Assembly (NCBI GenBank): GCA_002726865.1
Contig: PBSW01000044.1
Coordinates: 1 to 36,211 of the forward strand
Length of the DNA: 36,211 bases
Direction of reading: 5' to 3'
Origin: Candidatus Bathyarchaeota archaeon
GTDB lineage: Archaea; Thermoproteota; Bathyarchaeia; TCS64
The stretch's first letter is position 1. The number at the start of each line of letters is the position of its first letter. A program made the position numbers and the translations under genes. A model generated the notes under the pieces. The model did not search any database. It saw only the letters and a program-made list of their open reading frames with translations, and was not told the origin of the DNA. Below, in pieces: positions 7,932 through 16,723 of the stretch.

Positions 7932-8546
7932 ATGGGGTTAGAGATGTTAGATCGCTTCGAAGGAAGGATTAACGAACTCGATTCGGTTGTCCGGGGGTTA
8001 GCCATTGATATAACAACAGGAACTGTGGTTGATCGAATCCCCCAAAAAAAATTATGGAAAAAGACTGGAGGAAGGATCAAGGTCGTCAGGGAGCTCGTTA
8101 AAGAACTCTGGGAATACCTCTCAATCCTAAAGCCCGAAAAAGTCCCTTCGATCCAGCGAAGAGTAACAAGTATTTTCGAGCGTCTTGATCTTTTCAAGGA
8201 ATCTCTCCTCCAAAATGGCAGCGAGGAAGGGAGCGCAAAGGCATCAATCAACGAACTGAGGAAAGCTCTTGAAGAGATTGCAGAGTTCACTTCCCTCTGC
8301 AGATCTATTCTAGATGATCCCTCTGAGATAATCCAGACTATCTTGGAGCTGAGAGCGAACCAACAGACTAACCGGCCTCCTATAACTCCCACAAAGATGA
8401 TTCGTCTAGGAAATCTGGTGAAAAACGCTCGGGATTCCAATGGAGAGATAGCTGACCTCGTGACTCTACTCCATGGGAAGCTAACTGAGGTCAAGGAGGA
8501 ATACGACGAACTCTATTTTAGCCTCAGTAGAAACAAGGAAGGCTAA
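7932..8546 (+). CDS. Unrecognised alpha-helical protein
   Basis: A 204-residue protein I cannot assign. It is charged and predicted helical throughout, with heptad-like stretches (VVRELVKELWEYLSIL, INELRKALEEIAEF, LHGKLTEVKEEYDEL), one cysteine, no membrane segment and no recognisable catalytic motif. A TATA-like ttctataaac at 7901-7910 lies about 27 bases before the ATG at 7932, suggesting a leaderless transcript separate from endA; a second in-frame ATG at 7944 is possible. It could be a coiled-coil scaffold or a DUF47-like helical bundle, but no sequence evidence decides this. Confidence 0.7.
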   Translation: MGLEMLDRFEGRINELDSVVRGLAIDITTGTVVDRIPQKKLWKKTGGRIKVVRELVKELWEYLSILKPEKVPSIQRRVTSIFERLDLFKESLLQNGSEEGSAKASINELRKALEEIAEFTSLCRSILDDPSEIIQTILELRANQQTNRPPITPTKMIRLGNLVKNARDSNGEIADLVTLLHGKLTEVKEEYDELYFSLSRNKEG

Positions 8547-8627
8547 AAATAAAACATTCTTGTTTAGTCAATCCTTGAGTTAAACCTTGGAGAGCTATTT
8601 TTAGAGACGCATAGTATTCAACTTAAT

Positions 8628-10226
8628 TCACTTTTTCCATTTAGCGTTTTTTTTCTCATTAGAAAGCCATCTCTTGATATTTTTTATATCGGTCTCTGTC
8701 TCCTTTGTTATATTGTTTCTCATCTTTTTCATCTCACGTTGCTTATATTTTGAATAGTTTTCAAGGCTCACGAAATCCTTTGCCTTCTTTTTAAAGGACA
8801 TGTGTTTCAGATTCTTGAGCTTATCATTCGGGGATTTAAGTATCCAGGTGGAAAGATCTTTGTACATCGCCTCATTGATTCTGATCATATAACTGAGGAG
8901 GGGCAGTATCTCATTTCGCACTTTGCTTAACGATGAATGGGTCTTAACAGATAGTCGCTTCGTGACGCTAATCATCCGCCTCCTAGATTGGTATGTTCTA
9001 ATAAAACGCCACTTAGCTTGTGGTTCCCGATAATATGGTAGCATCCAAATGTTCTTGCTGTAAATCCAGCTGGCGCCCAGTTCACGAAAGTTAGTGTTGA
9101 GTTTTGTCCATATTTCCTTACCTAGCCAGCGGTTTGGCTTGAGCATGATCCCCTCAGGGACGTTAGTCGTTTTTATAATACTTGGATTTAAACCAGCACC
9201 CATAATTGCAACATCAAGTTGATCTTTGTATCCCTCACCTTTGCTGTTTTTTCTTGCAAATGTGATGCCTCCAGTCATGAGGTCAAAAAAGTACTTGAGT
9301 AGTCTATAATCAGTTTTCCTGGCTCGTTTCTGGTAAATGTCCGCGCGTGACAAAGCTTGCAGTGCCTTTAATCGCTCATATGGGTTATCCAAAACGATTG
9401 GTACATTTTCATAAATCCATTCATAAAGATCATCGTATTTGATCATGCTCTGATTTATCGTTCTTCGTGCTTTGCGAAAGTCAAATGATGTAAATATCTT
9501 ATTGAGAATGTTTGGAGTGTAGTCCTGTCTGTCACGGTGCCCCATAACATCCAAGTCCTCTTTAGTGATAGTCTTCTTTCCGCTTGCTATTGCTTCAAGG
9601 TCGTTTGTAGCGGATCGGAGATCTCCTTTACTATTCATGGCTATTTCCATGAGGACCTCTGGATGCACCCGTATACCTTGATCCTCTGAAATATATTCAA
9701 GTTTTAATACTATTTGAGCAGAGCTGACGGGTTTAAATTCTATGCTCTTCGCCTTCTTGAGTATGGACCTAAACCGGACCTGCATATTTTCCTCAATAGT
9801 ATTCGCTATTAGGATCATCGGACTTGTAGTCTGTTCAATGATCTTGGAGACCGCAGAGACTCCGCCCCTGTCTTGCTGACCACTGAGCCCATCCATCTCA
9901 TCCAAAATGACCATCCTCTTCTGCCCAAAAAGCGTCACATTCTGTTTTACTGCCTTTCCGAGGGTCTCTGTTATGCTTCCTTTGTTTCTGGTGTCACTCG
10001 CGTTGATCTCCACTAACCTAAAGTCGTGCTCCATAGCCAAAACTTGGGCGACGGACGTCTTTCCTATACCAGGTGGACCATAAATAAAGGCGGCTCTTTT
10101 CTTTGGAGTCTTTCTCAGCCAGCTTCGTATCCATTTCTCCAGTTCATTAACTGCCTTCTCGTTACCTACAAAGTCCTCCCTCTTTTTGGGTCTATATAAT
10201 CTAGTCCAGGGCTTTGGGGTGGTCAC
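8628..10226 (-). CDS. rfcL: Replication factor C large subunit
   Basis: ATPase subunit of the archaeal clamp loader that opens PCNA rings during replication. The 532-residue protein begins with the RFC box (LYRPKKREDFVGN), then Walker A GPPGIGKT (residues 50-57), the NASD sensor-associated motif, and Walker B VILDEMD (D109, E110). The RFC collar region follows. Its start overlaps the rfcS stop by 4 bases. The C-terminal 70 or so residues are lysine- and asparagine-rich and end without a canonical PCNA-binding PIP box (Q-x2-aliphatic-x2-aromatic-aromatic), which many archaeal RFC-L proteins have. The DNA here is visibly more AT-rich than in neighbouring genes. Confidence 0.96.
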   Translation of the reverse strand: MTTPKPWTRLYRPKKREDFVGNEKAVNELEKWIRSWLRKTPKKRAAFIYGPPGIGKTSVAQVLAMEHDFRLVEINASDTRNKGSITETLGKAVKQNVTLFGQKRMVILDEMDGLSGQQDRGGVSAVSKIIEQTTSPMILIANTIEENMQVRFRSILKKAKSIEFKPVSSAQIVLKLEYISEDQGIRVHPEVLMEIAMNSKGDLRSATNDLEAIASGKKTITKEDLDVMGHRDRQDYTPNILNKIFTSFDFRKARRTINQSMIKYDDLYEWIYENVPIVLDNPYERLKALQALSRADIYQKRARKTDYRLLKYFFDLMTGGITFARKNSKGEGYKDQLDVAIMGAGLNPSIIKTTNVPEGIMLKPNRWLGKEIWTKLNTNFRELGASWIYSKNIWMLPYYREPQAKWRFIRTYQSRRRMISVTKRLSVKTHSSLSKVRNEILPLLSYMIRINEAMYKDLSTWILKSPNDKLKNLKHMSFKKKAKDFVSLENYSKYKQREMKKMRNNITKETETDIKNIKRWLSNEKKNAKWKK

Positions 10227-11191
10227 CTTGACTCGTCCCTGACGAGTGAGAGGTGTGCCAGGAGGGTTGATAGCTGGATCTCAGGTCTGGATCCTTGGGT
10301 CAACCGGAAATCTACCTCACCGATAATGTCACTTAATCTTACCTTCATTTGTTCAGTTAGAGATTTATGCCTCATCACTTCGCGATATGTTATTCGAATA
10401 ATGTCTTCAGGAGCCAACCCCTGATTGATGAGGATCTCTCTCAACGCTTCACGACTCTCTAAGAACTTTCCGTCCATTGCAAGCTGAATCATGGTCTGCA
10501 CACGGTCTGGTCTTAGTCTTCCAAGGAGGCTGTACACAGAGATATCATCTACGAGTTCTCCGTTAGCTGAAACAGCCTGAAGCATGTTTATGGCTTTCCT
10601 GAGGTCGCCTTCACTAGCTTGAAATATTGCTGCTAACCCTTCATCTACAACTTGCAGGCTTTCTTTTTCGGCGATAAACATGAGGCGGTCTCTAATATCC
10701 GATTCGTCTAGTGGTCCATATCTGAAAACGCTACACCTGCTTTGTATGGGGTCTATAATATTTTCGCTGTAGTTCCCTATGAGGCAGAATCGGGCAGTTT
10801 TCGTGTATACTTCCATAGTTCGCCGGAGGGCATGTTGTGCGTCTCCGGTGAGATGATCCGCTTCGTCCATGATGATTATTTTGAAGCTGACAGGGCTCAC
10901 CATGGCGGCGGTCCTTGCGTAATTCTTGACCTTGTCCCTAATTATGTTTATTCCTCTCTCGTCGCTCGCATTGAGCTCTAAGACATAGTTCTTGTAACCC
11001 GGACCATAGAGGTCCCGTGCGAGAGCAAGAATGCTCGTGGTCTTCCCTACCCCCGCCGGTCCGACCAAGAGTAGATGAGGGATATTTTTCTCAGAAACAA
11101 AGGTTTTGAGCCTGTTTACAATATCCCGTTGGTTCACTATTTCGTACAGTGTCTGGGGCCTATACTTTTCTGCCCACATGCCGCCACTCAT
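10223..11191 (-). CDS. rfcS: Replication factor C small subunit
   Basis: The small clamp-loader subunit, which assembles with RFC-L. From ATG 11191 the protein has 322 residues and starts MSGGMWAEKYRPQTL (RFC box I), with Walker A GPAGVGKT at 44-51, Walker B IIMDEADHL, and the arginine-finger motif IQSRCSVF. The frame continues upstream to 11266, but the extra 25 residues would precede the conserved WAEKYRP start, and a GGGAG sequence stands just before ATG 11191 with a TATA-like TTTATACATT further up (about 11226-11235), so the shorter start is preferred. First gene of the rfcS-rfcL operon. Confidence 0.96.
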   Translation of the reverse strand: MSGGMWAEKYRPQTLYEIVNQRDIVNRLKTFVSEKNIPHLLLVGPAGVGKTTSILALARDLYGPGYKNYVLELNASDERGINIIRDKVKNYARTAAMVSPVSFKIIIMDEADHLTGDAQHALRRTMEVYTKTARFCLIGNYSENIIDPIQSRCSVFRYGPLDESDIRDRLMFIAEKESLQVVDEGLAAIFQASEGDLRKAINMLQAVSANGELVDDISVYSLLGRLRPDRVQTMIQLAMDGKFLESREALREILINQGLAPEDIIRITYREVMRHKSLTEQMKVRLSDIIGEVDFRLTQGSRPEIQLSTLLAHLSLVRDESR

Positions 11192-11733
11192 GATAAAGCT
11201 CCCATCTAAAAAGGGAGCCCTAATGTATAAATCGTTTTTTTGTGAAAAGTATCCTTCCGACCTCAAATCTAAAGGCGTATCCCCTTTTCTGAATAGTGAT
11301 TTCTTCCTAATTGAACTGGCTCACTAATTCCTTAGAGTTTGCTCTTTACTATCTTTTTGACCGTATCTGCTCGAGTAAAAGTTGCAATTGTCTTGATTTC
11401 CCCAATATTAACTGAGCCTTAGATGGTTTACTGGGTTACTCTCGTGCAAATGATGCCTTTCCTAGTCCTTTCAACTATTTCTTATGAGTCTAACCGCTGA
11501 GCTTTCAGGCCAAAAAGTAGATGCTCTCCATCTTGGCTTTTTCTCTAGTGCTTTCAATATTAGCTTGACAATCCTCTCCGGGACCCTCTCTCTAAGATTC
11601 ATATTTTTCCCAAGAATTTTGAAGACTAATTCTCTGAATATTAACCTGTAGTTAAGATTTAACGCTCTTTAAAAAAATATATTGATTTTCAGATCGAAAT
11701 ATAATGGTAAATAGCTGTCACACGGAAGCGTTT
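11192..11733. other. Spacer between rfcS promoter and eL24
   Basis: This 542-base AT-rich spacer contains the rfcS promoter at its left end and one short plausible open frame, listed separately. A further fragment on the minus strand at about 11310-11395 reads like coding sequence (GEIKTIATFTRADTVKK...) but is closed upstream by a TAA and has no start, so it may be a remnant of a lost gene. Confidence 0.4.
11471..11602 (-). CDS. Possible 43-residue basic protein
   Basis: Minus-strand ATG at 11602 opens a 43-codon frame, MNLRERVPERIVKLILKALE..., rich in Arg and Lys with an amphipathic helix at the start. TTGGGAA before the ATG could act as a weak ribosome-binding site. No family is recognised; it may be a genuine small protein, the end of a decayed gene, or chance. 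Confidence 0.3.
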   Translation of the reverse strand: MNLRERVPERIVKLILKALEKKPRWRASTFWPESSAVRLIRNS

Positions 11734-11916
11734 TTATCGACTTATATAGGATTTTGTCCACTTTAACTTCCGGGGATCACGCCCAAGCTTTAAAGTGTTC
11801 CTTTTGCACTTACTCGAACAGAATCTTAGGACTCTGCCATCTCTCCGTACAAAGTTGATACCTGTCCCTGGAGCAATGTCGTAGCCGCAAAATGAGCATT
11901 TATAAACCTGGGGCAT
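11734..11916 (-). CDS. rpl24e: 50S ribosomal protein L24e (eL24)
   Basis: A 60-residue zinc-finger ribosomal protein of the large subunit. It shows the eL24 pattern [21 protein letters not shown] and FCSSKCKRN, giving the four zinc ligands, and the WTKSY ending. The frame starts at a GTG at 11925, but AGGTGG overlapping that codon is a Shine-Dalgarno for the ATG at 11916, which is chosen. Last gene of the L7Ae-eS28-eL24 operon, a widespread archaeal order; ndk and infB, which often follow, are absent here. Confidence 0.96.
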   Translation of the reverse strand: MPQVYKCSFCGYDIAPGTGINFVRRDGRVLRFCSSKCKRNTLKLGRDPRKLKWTKSYISR

Positions 11917-11925
11917 TTTGTCCAC

Positions 11926-12138
11926 CTATCTAATCTTCCGGGCTTCCCGCTCCGTGTCCCTGAGGAGTAATATATCATCTATCCTCACGGGGCCTTTTAC
12001 ATTCCGAGTGATGATGCGCCCCTTATCCCTACCTTCCTCCACCCTAACTCTAACCTGCATAACCTCTCCAGTAAGACCTGTGCGACCTAGTATCTGGATC
12101 ACCGTAGCGGGGAATAGGGCGTCGGTTTGGCGAGACAT
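11926..12138 (-). CDS. rps28e: 30S ribosomal protein S28e (eS28)
   Basis: A 70-residue OB-fold protein of the small subunit. Recognised by [17 protein letters not shown], then [15 protein letters not shown] and the terminal [11 protein letters not shown]. It sits 2 bases downstream of L7Ae and its stop adjoins the eL24 ribosome-binding region, so the three genes form one operon. Length is normal for archaea. Confidence 0.97.
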   Translation of the reverse strand: MSRQTDALFPATVIQILGRTGLTGEVMQVRVRVEEGRDKGRIITRNVKGPVRIDDILLLRDTEREARKIR

Positions 12139-12140
12139 CC

Positions 12141-12533
12141 CTACTTAACTATCTCCTTAAGATTTTTGAGGATCTCATCCAAAAGTTCGCTGCCTTCCCC
12201 CGGGTCCTCGATAGCAGCCGCAGCAGAGCCGACCAATAATCCTGCGGACAGACCTAGTCTTTGCTTCTCAGGAACATATATGTAAGGCGCTTTTCGCTCC
12301 TCACATAGCATTGGGATGTGGGCAACTATTTCGGGGGGCTCGACATTTTCGGCTAAAATTACTAATCGTGCCCTTCCTCTCTCAATTGACTTTGTAGCCT
12401 CATTTGTTCCCTTTCGAATTTTTCCTGATTCTAAAGCGATTTTTAGCATCTCATATGATGCTTCAGCTACTTCTTTTGGTACTTCGAACCTTACGTAGAA
12501 AGGCTTCGAAGGATCTACATCCGTTGTAGACAT
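12141..12533 (-). CDS. rpl7ae: Ribosomal protein L7Ae
   Basis: K-turn-binding protein shared by the archaeal large ribosomal subunit, box C/D and H/ACA RNPs and RNase P. The 130-residue sequence has the RNA-binding core [17 protein letters not shown] and [23 protein letters not shown], followed by APYIYVP and the LG.SAG loop, then AAAAI. AAGG 7 bases before the ATG serves as ribosome-binding site. It heads the L7Ae-eS28-eL24 operon. About 60 bases upstream of the start a GGTGAA/TTCACC hairpin (12594-12610) lies in the likely leader or promoter; it does not look like a K-turn. Confidence 0.97.
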   Translation of the reverse strand: MSTTDVDPSKPFYVRFEVPKEVAEASYEMLKIALESGKIRKGTNEATKSIERGRARLVILAENVEPPEIVAHIPMLCEERKAPYIYVPEKQRLGLSAGLLVGSAAAAIEDPGEGSELLDEILKNLKEIVK

Positions 12534-12719
12534 GTCATTTCCTTCCAGTATTGATACGTCTTTACTAGACCTCTATTCTTAAACATTGTTATTGGTGAAG
12601 TTTTTTCACCTAAAATGAATGTCATACTTTTCTCCTCCAGTAAACCGTGGATGCTCCAGTAGGACGTTATTTTCAAACATTGTTTTCTTGGCAACATATA
12701 TGGGAGGCGGATTTACCTT

Positions 12720-13050
12720 GTGACTCTTAGAATATATAGGTGTACAAGGAAAAGGGAGAACCCATCTAAATTTAGAGATTAACCGGGTATTTTGTGATAA
12801 TTCTCCTCGCCATATAACGCGATAATTTGCGCATGTCTTGGGATTCTATTTAATCACTCGTGCAAAACATATCGCCATAAGAAATAATGTTTTCCTGCAA
12901 TGGAGACGCCATACCTATGAAATGGCTCTCCACAACATATGTACATTTAGTTGTGACATTCAATAACGGAGTTCTTCACAATCCGAGGTTATCTGAGTTT
13001 TTGTTAATCAGGAAGAAAAATGGCATGATTTTCATCATTCTTCCTTTTTT
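12720..13050 (+). ncRNA. Candidate intergenic transcript with two hairpins and a T-tract
   Basis: Within a 697-base gene-free stretch, a good archaeal TATA-like element (agaatatatagg, about 12728-12739) is followed by an 11-bp hairpin with one bulge (TGGAGA-C-GCCAT 12901-12912 pairing with ATGGC-TCTCCA 12922-12932) and by a second hairpin (aggaagaa 13010-13017 with ttcttcct 13038-13045) running into TTTTTT, a terminator-like end. This would give a plus-strand RNA of nearly 300 bases. I see no RNase P or SRP RNA signature, and no open frame of note. Five or more CG-rich motifs lie in and just after it (12817, 12829, 13120, 13150, 13206). Confidence 0.3.
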
Positions 13051-13230
13051 AAACTAATATCTCAACTCTGATATTTTGGTAACTCTATTTGACCAAGATC
13101 AAAAGAACTCCCTATGTTTGCGCGCGCCTATCGAGTTCATGATTAAATTCGCGCGACTCAAAGATATAACCGTAATTCAAGAAAAAGATTCCTCTTTTGC
13201 TTATCCCGCGCGTTAAAGTATCGTCAGTTC

Positions 13231-14961
13231 TTATCTATGCGCATAATACGCGACAAACGGAGACTTGCTGTCTACCCGGACGAAGCCGTACCTCTCGAAT
13301 TGAATCATCGAATCCACCTCAAGATTGCTACAACCTGTCTCAGCTAACCCTTGTGCAGTTGATGCGTCGGGCATCACGACCTGTGCTTTTATTCCAACTC
13401 CTAATGGGAGCCAGTGCACAAATGGAAAATCAAATTTCCTAGCCTCTTGGTGACTCTTGGAGTGAAAGCGTGCTTGGATCTTGTCAGAGCCAAAATGTGT
13501 GGTCTCGATGTTGAAAAGCCCCATTAAACGGGCGAATACGTCGCTCCGCATCATTTTCGCGTCTTTATTAGAGATTATAAATATGGATTCACCTTTTTCT
13601 GGCTTTACCAAGTAATCTCGGCTTCCCCATTCTGGATGATCAGGGTGGCTAGGAAGCCTCACTTTATGCTCATCTGGTATGCCTGTTACTTTGAGGTTAA
13701 CGGGATCTCTAACGAAAGTAAACCTTCGCGCTCTTGGATCAACAAGCTTTCGATTTACTGATGCGAGGTGGTCCCAGCTCAAGGTTGAGTTAATGGGTTT
13801 TGGGCCGATCTGGATCATTACTTCCCTGATAGCCTCGGGCTGTAGTCCCCTTCTTTTAAGGGACCTCAGAGTTCCAACGCGAGGGTCGTCCCATCCCGTA
13901 AAGCTTCCGTCCTCTATGCCGCTCCTTATCTTAGATTTGCTGAGGACGCCAACCTCTAGTCCCAAGCGACCTATGTTAATGATTTCTGGAAACTCCCAGC
14001 CAAGATGATCTGATAGATATCGCTGTCTAGTGGTGTTGACCTCGTGCTCTTTTCCCCTGATGATATGGGAAACTTTCATCTCGTGGTCGTCAATGGCGCA
14101 ACTGAAATTGTACAAAGGCCAAACCCTAAACTTATTTCCTTGTCGTGGGTGGGCACTCTCAGCAATCCTGAGGGCAGGCCAGTCCCTGACCGCAGGATTT
14201 GGGTGTTCCAGATCGGTCTTAATGCGAACTACGGCGTCTCCTTTTGCATATGTCCCGTCCTTCATCTTCATCCAACGCTTGAGGTTTACTTCGATCGAGC
14301 TTGATCTGCAGGGACAAGCTTTTTTTGCCATATAAATCTCCTTGAACGCTGAGGAGGTACAAGTGCAGATATATGCAGAACACCTCTCAAGGAGCCTGAC
14401 AGCATACTTGTAATAGATATTAATTCTGTCAGATTGCACATACTTTTCATCAACCTTGACCCCTAGCCATTCGAGATCCATCTCTATCCATTTATAAATC
14501 TCATTTAGAGGGGTTTTCACATCGGGGCTTGTATCCTCAAATCTCAAGATGAACTTTCCTTTGTACCTCTTCGCGTATTCGTCACAGAATATGATTGGTT
14601 CAGCGCTACCTAGGTGAAGAGCTCCGTCTGGGTTTGGTGCAAATCGCGTCCTAACAATCTCGAATCTCTTGACGTTCTGGAGAGGCGGTAAGGTTTTAAC
14701 CTTCTCAATATTTTTTTTGCTCTCAAGAAGCTCCGGCCATTTCTCCTTTAGAACCGTGACCTGTTTTTCCCGGGACCACGAGTTCACCTCAGATACTATT
14801 CGGCTTACGATGTCGTTAACCTCCTTAGCTTTTCCCCGTCTCTCTATAAACCCTGCCATAATTCTTCCAACCACGGGCCCGGATTGGGCTTTTCCCTCGT
14901 GGGTCACAGCATTATGAACGGCGTGTCTTAACGCCACTTTTTTGATCTCCTCGCCGCTCAT
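13231..14961 (-). CDS. gltX: Glutamyl-tRNA synthetase, archaeal (GlnRS-like) type
   Basis: Charges tRNA-Glu. The 576-residue protein has the archaeal N-terminal extension, then the class I signature as RFAPNPDGALHLGSAEP (HIGH motif present as HLGS, as archaeal GluRS often reads HLGN), a CTCTSS...CPCRS cysteine pair arrangement, the KMSKS equivalent LSKSKIRSG, and the beta-barrel anticodon-binding domain at the C-terminus, so it is the GlnRS-like archaeal form. Length is normal. It is monocistronic, divergent from the M55 peptidase gene, and the last codons run into the CG-motif-rich spacer. Confidence 0.95.
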   Translation of the reverse strand: MSGEEIKKVALRHAVHNAVTHEGKAQSGPVVGRIMAGFIERRGKAKEVNDIVSRIVSEVNSWSREKQVTVLKEKWPELLESKKNIEKVKTLPPLQNVKRFEIVRTRFAPNPDGALHLGSAEPIIFCDEYAKRYKGKFILRFEDTSPDVKTPLNEIYKWIEMDLEWLGVKVDEKYVQSDRINIYYKYAVRLLERCSAYICTCTSSAFKEIYMAKKACPCRSSSIEVNLKRWMKMKDGTYAKGDAVVRIKTDLEHPNPAVRDWPALRIAESAHPRQGNKFRVWPLYNFSCAIDDHEMKVSHIIRGKEHEVNTTRQRYLSDHLGWEFPEIINIGRLGLEVGVLSKSKIRSGIEDGSFTGWDDPRVGTLRSLKRRGLQPEAIREVMIQIGPKPINSTLSWDHLASVNRKLVDPRARRFTFVRDPVNLKVTGIPDEHKVRLPSHPDHPEWGSRDYLVKPEKGESIFIISNKDAKMMRSDVFARLMGLFNIETTHFGSDKIQARFHSKSHQEARKFDFPFVHWLPLGVGIKAQVVMPDASTAQGLAETGCSNLEVDSMIQFERYGFVRVDSKSPFVAYYAHR

Positions 14962-15136
14962 GTTCTAAATACTCCTTAGTGAGATGTCCAATTGTTTAAT
15001 CAATGATTCATTTATGCTTAGTGGATTAACTTATGCGCGTAGGGGATATTATACAATATTTCTTAGAGCAAACCGGCCCTTTGGCCCCTAAACGTTTTAG
15101 ATTGGACGACTCATGTGAGAATCAAAGGTAATCTAG

Positions 15137-15967
15137 ATGAGAGTATACATCAAGCCGGATTTGGAGGGCATTACTGGTGTTGTCTTAGAGCCCCTACAGA
15201 CCAGCAGGACTGAGCAGTACTACCAGGAAGCCCGGAGGCTCATGACTGCTGACGTTAATGCAGTATCAAAGGGGGCAGTGAGGGCGGGAGCCAATGAGGT
15301 TTACGTGGAGGCCGGCCACGCGAGCTGGGGTCACAACATGATCTTCGATGAGTTTATCGATGAGGTCAGGTACATGGATGGTCGTTCTGCAAGCAGACCC
15401 ATATCAGTGATGGCGGAGGTCTACGAAAGGAGCGACGCATTCTTCATCGTGGGACAGCACCCAATGAGAGGAGTCCGCAGAGGGGTTATAGAGCACACAT
15501 TTTTGCCACCAATCAACGAGCTCAGGGTCAACGGCCGCCCCATGGGGGAGATGGGAATGAAGGCAGCGGTGGCGGGCTACTATAATGTGCCTATTGCATT
15601 TGTAAGTGGTTGCGATCATGCGGTGGCCGAGGCCCAAGAACTTTTCGGGGACATAGAGGCAGTCTCTGTAAAAAAGGGGCTTGGAAGGCAGTCGGCGATC
15701 CTACTCCCCTCTAGAATTACCCTGCCTATGCTAGAGGAAGGGGCATTCCGAGCTGTGGAGCGACTCAGTGAGTTCAAACCCTTCAAGGTAATCGAGCCAA
15801 CTAAAATAGAAGTGGAGTTCCAACATACTGGAATGGCTGACGCCGCTGAGATGACTCCTTATGTCAAGAGGGCTGACGGGCTTTCCCTTGTCTTCGAGGG
15901 GCCCTTTCTGGAGGCGTTAAGAGCACTCCGATCCATGATCCGTCACGCTGTAAGCCAGAGACGTTGA
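15137..15967 (+). CDS. M55 family D-aminopeptidase (DppA-like)
   Basis: Zinc aminopeptidase related to Bacillus DppA, which removes N-terminal D-amino acids from peptides. The 276-residue sequence keeps the DppA metal and catalytic set in the right order: D8 and E10 in KPDLEGITG, H61 in VEAGHASWG, H108 in VGQHPMRG, H120 in VIEHTFLPP and E138 in NGRPMGEMG. The usual DSHG of the third motif reads AGHA, a conservative variant. AAAGGT precedes the ATG. With the N-acyl-D-amino-acid deacylase at 28 kb it hints at use of D-amino-acid debris such as cell-wall material, which is inference. Confidence 0.88.
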   Translation: MRVYIKPDLEGITGVVLEPLQTSRTEQYYQEARRLMTADVNAVSKGAVRAGANEVYVEAGHASWGHNMIFDEFIDEVRYMDGRSASRPISVMAEVYERSDAFFIVGQHPMRGVRRGVIEHTFLPPINELRVNGRPMGEMGMKAAVAGYYNVPIAFVSGCDHAVAEAQELFGDIEAVSVKKGLGRQSAILLPSRITLPMLEEGAFRAVERLSEFKPFKVIEPTKIEVEFQHTGMADAAEMTPYVKRADGLSLVFEGPFLEALRALRSMIRHAVSQRR

Positions 15968-16207
15968 AATGGGTTACGCAGCTCACCTGATATAAGGTTC
16001 CGCTTTTACTCTTTTATATCCTAATCGACATCCCCGTCAGGAGCGCGCTTACAACCCTTTAATTATCCTTCTTTTCAAGGCTTTTGTGTTTTTCAAAGTC
16101 TCTTTAAATTACCTTGTTTCATGGTTTTTTCTATAGAAGCAGTTTTTTCAAAAGACAGCAGAGCTGTTAGAAAGAGATAAACCCCACTCCTCGAATTTCT
16201 AACTGAA

Positions 16208-16474
16208 ATGACCCTCAAAAAAATACACCTTGACATACTCCAGCTGTTATTGGACAATACACTCCAAGACCCCTATGACACAGGGAATGTCTCTCGAAAA
16301 ATATTGTTTAAATCTGTGAACTATAAGCCGAGACAGATTAAGAAGGCATGCACTGAACTCGAGACCAGGGGACTAGTCCAACTCCACACTGGGTTCTACA
16401 AAAATGAATGGATGTCCATTTCCTTAACCGACCAGGGAATAACCATTATAGAACTCGATGAAGATGGGGTCTAA
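16208..16474 (+). CDS. Small winged-helix DNA-binding protein
   Basis: An 88-residue protein with a winged-helix layout: a first helix (IHLDILQLLLDN), a recognition-type helix (KPRQIKKACTELETRGLV) and a two-stranded wing ending in WMSISLTDQGITII, which is the typical LT..G wing close. Most similar in style to archaeal MarR/ArsR-like single-domain regulators. TATA-like agagataaac about 30 bases before the ATG suggests a leaderless mRNA. No target can be inferred; the next tract downstream is decayed. Confidence 0.72.
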   Translation: MTLKKIHLDILQLLLDNTLQDPYDTGNVSRKILFKSVNYKPRQIKKACTELETRGLVQLHTGFYKNEWMSISLTDQGITIIELDEDGV

Positions 16475-16723
16475 ACTCAAAAATCCTTTTTGTGTAGGGC
16501 GACCAATAGACCGTTAGCCCCGCCAACATTATTGCTTTCGAGTCCCCAATATTATAATTATACTTATGACTTTTTCCCACAGTCTAGGACCAGAAACAAT
16601 GGGGCTGTAGGTCCCAACATTAAGGAAATCAGAATCAGCTTTCTCAATAATTGAAATCCCAGTGAGTGGTTTAACTGCTCCAAAGAATCGTTCACGTGTG
16701 AAACATGAGAAAATAGGACATCA

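Noticed and set aside
12515..12697. 60-codon minus-strand frame ahead of L7Ae
   Set aside because: It overlaps the L7Ae start and its likely promoter and has no recognisable protein features.
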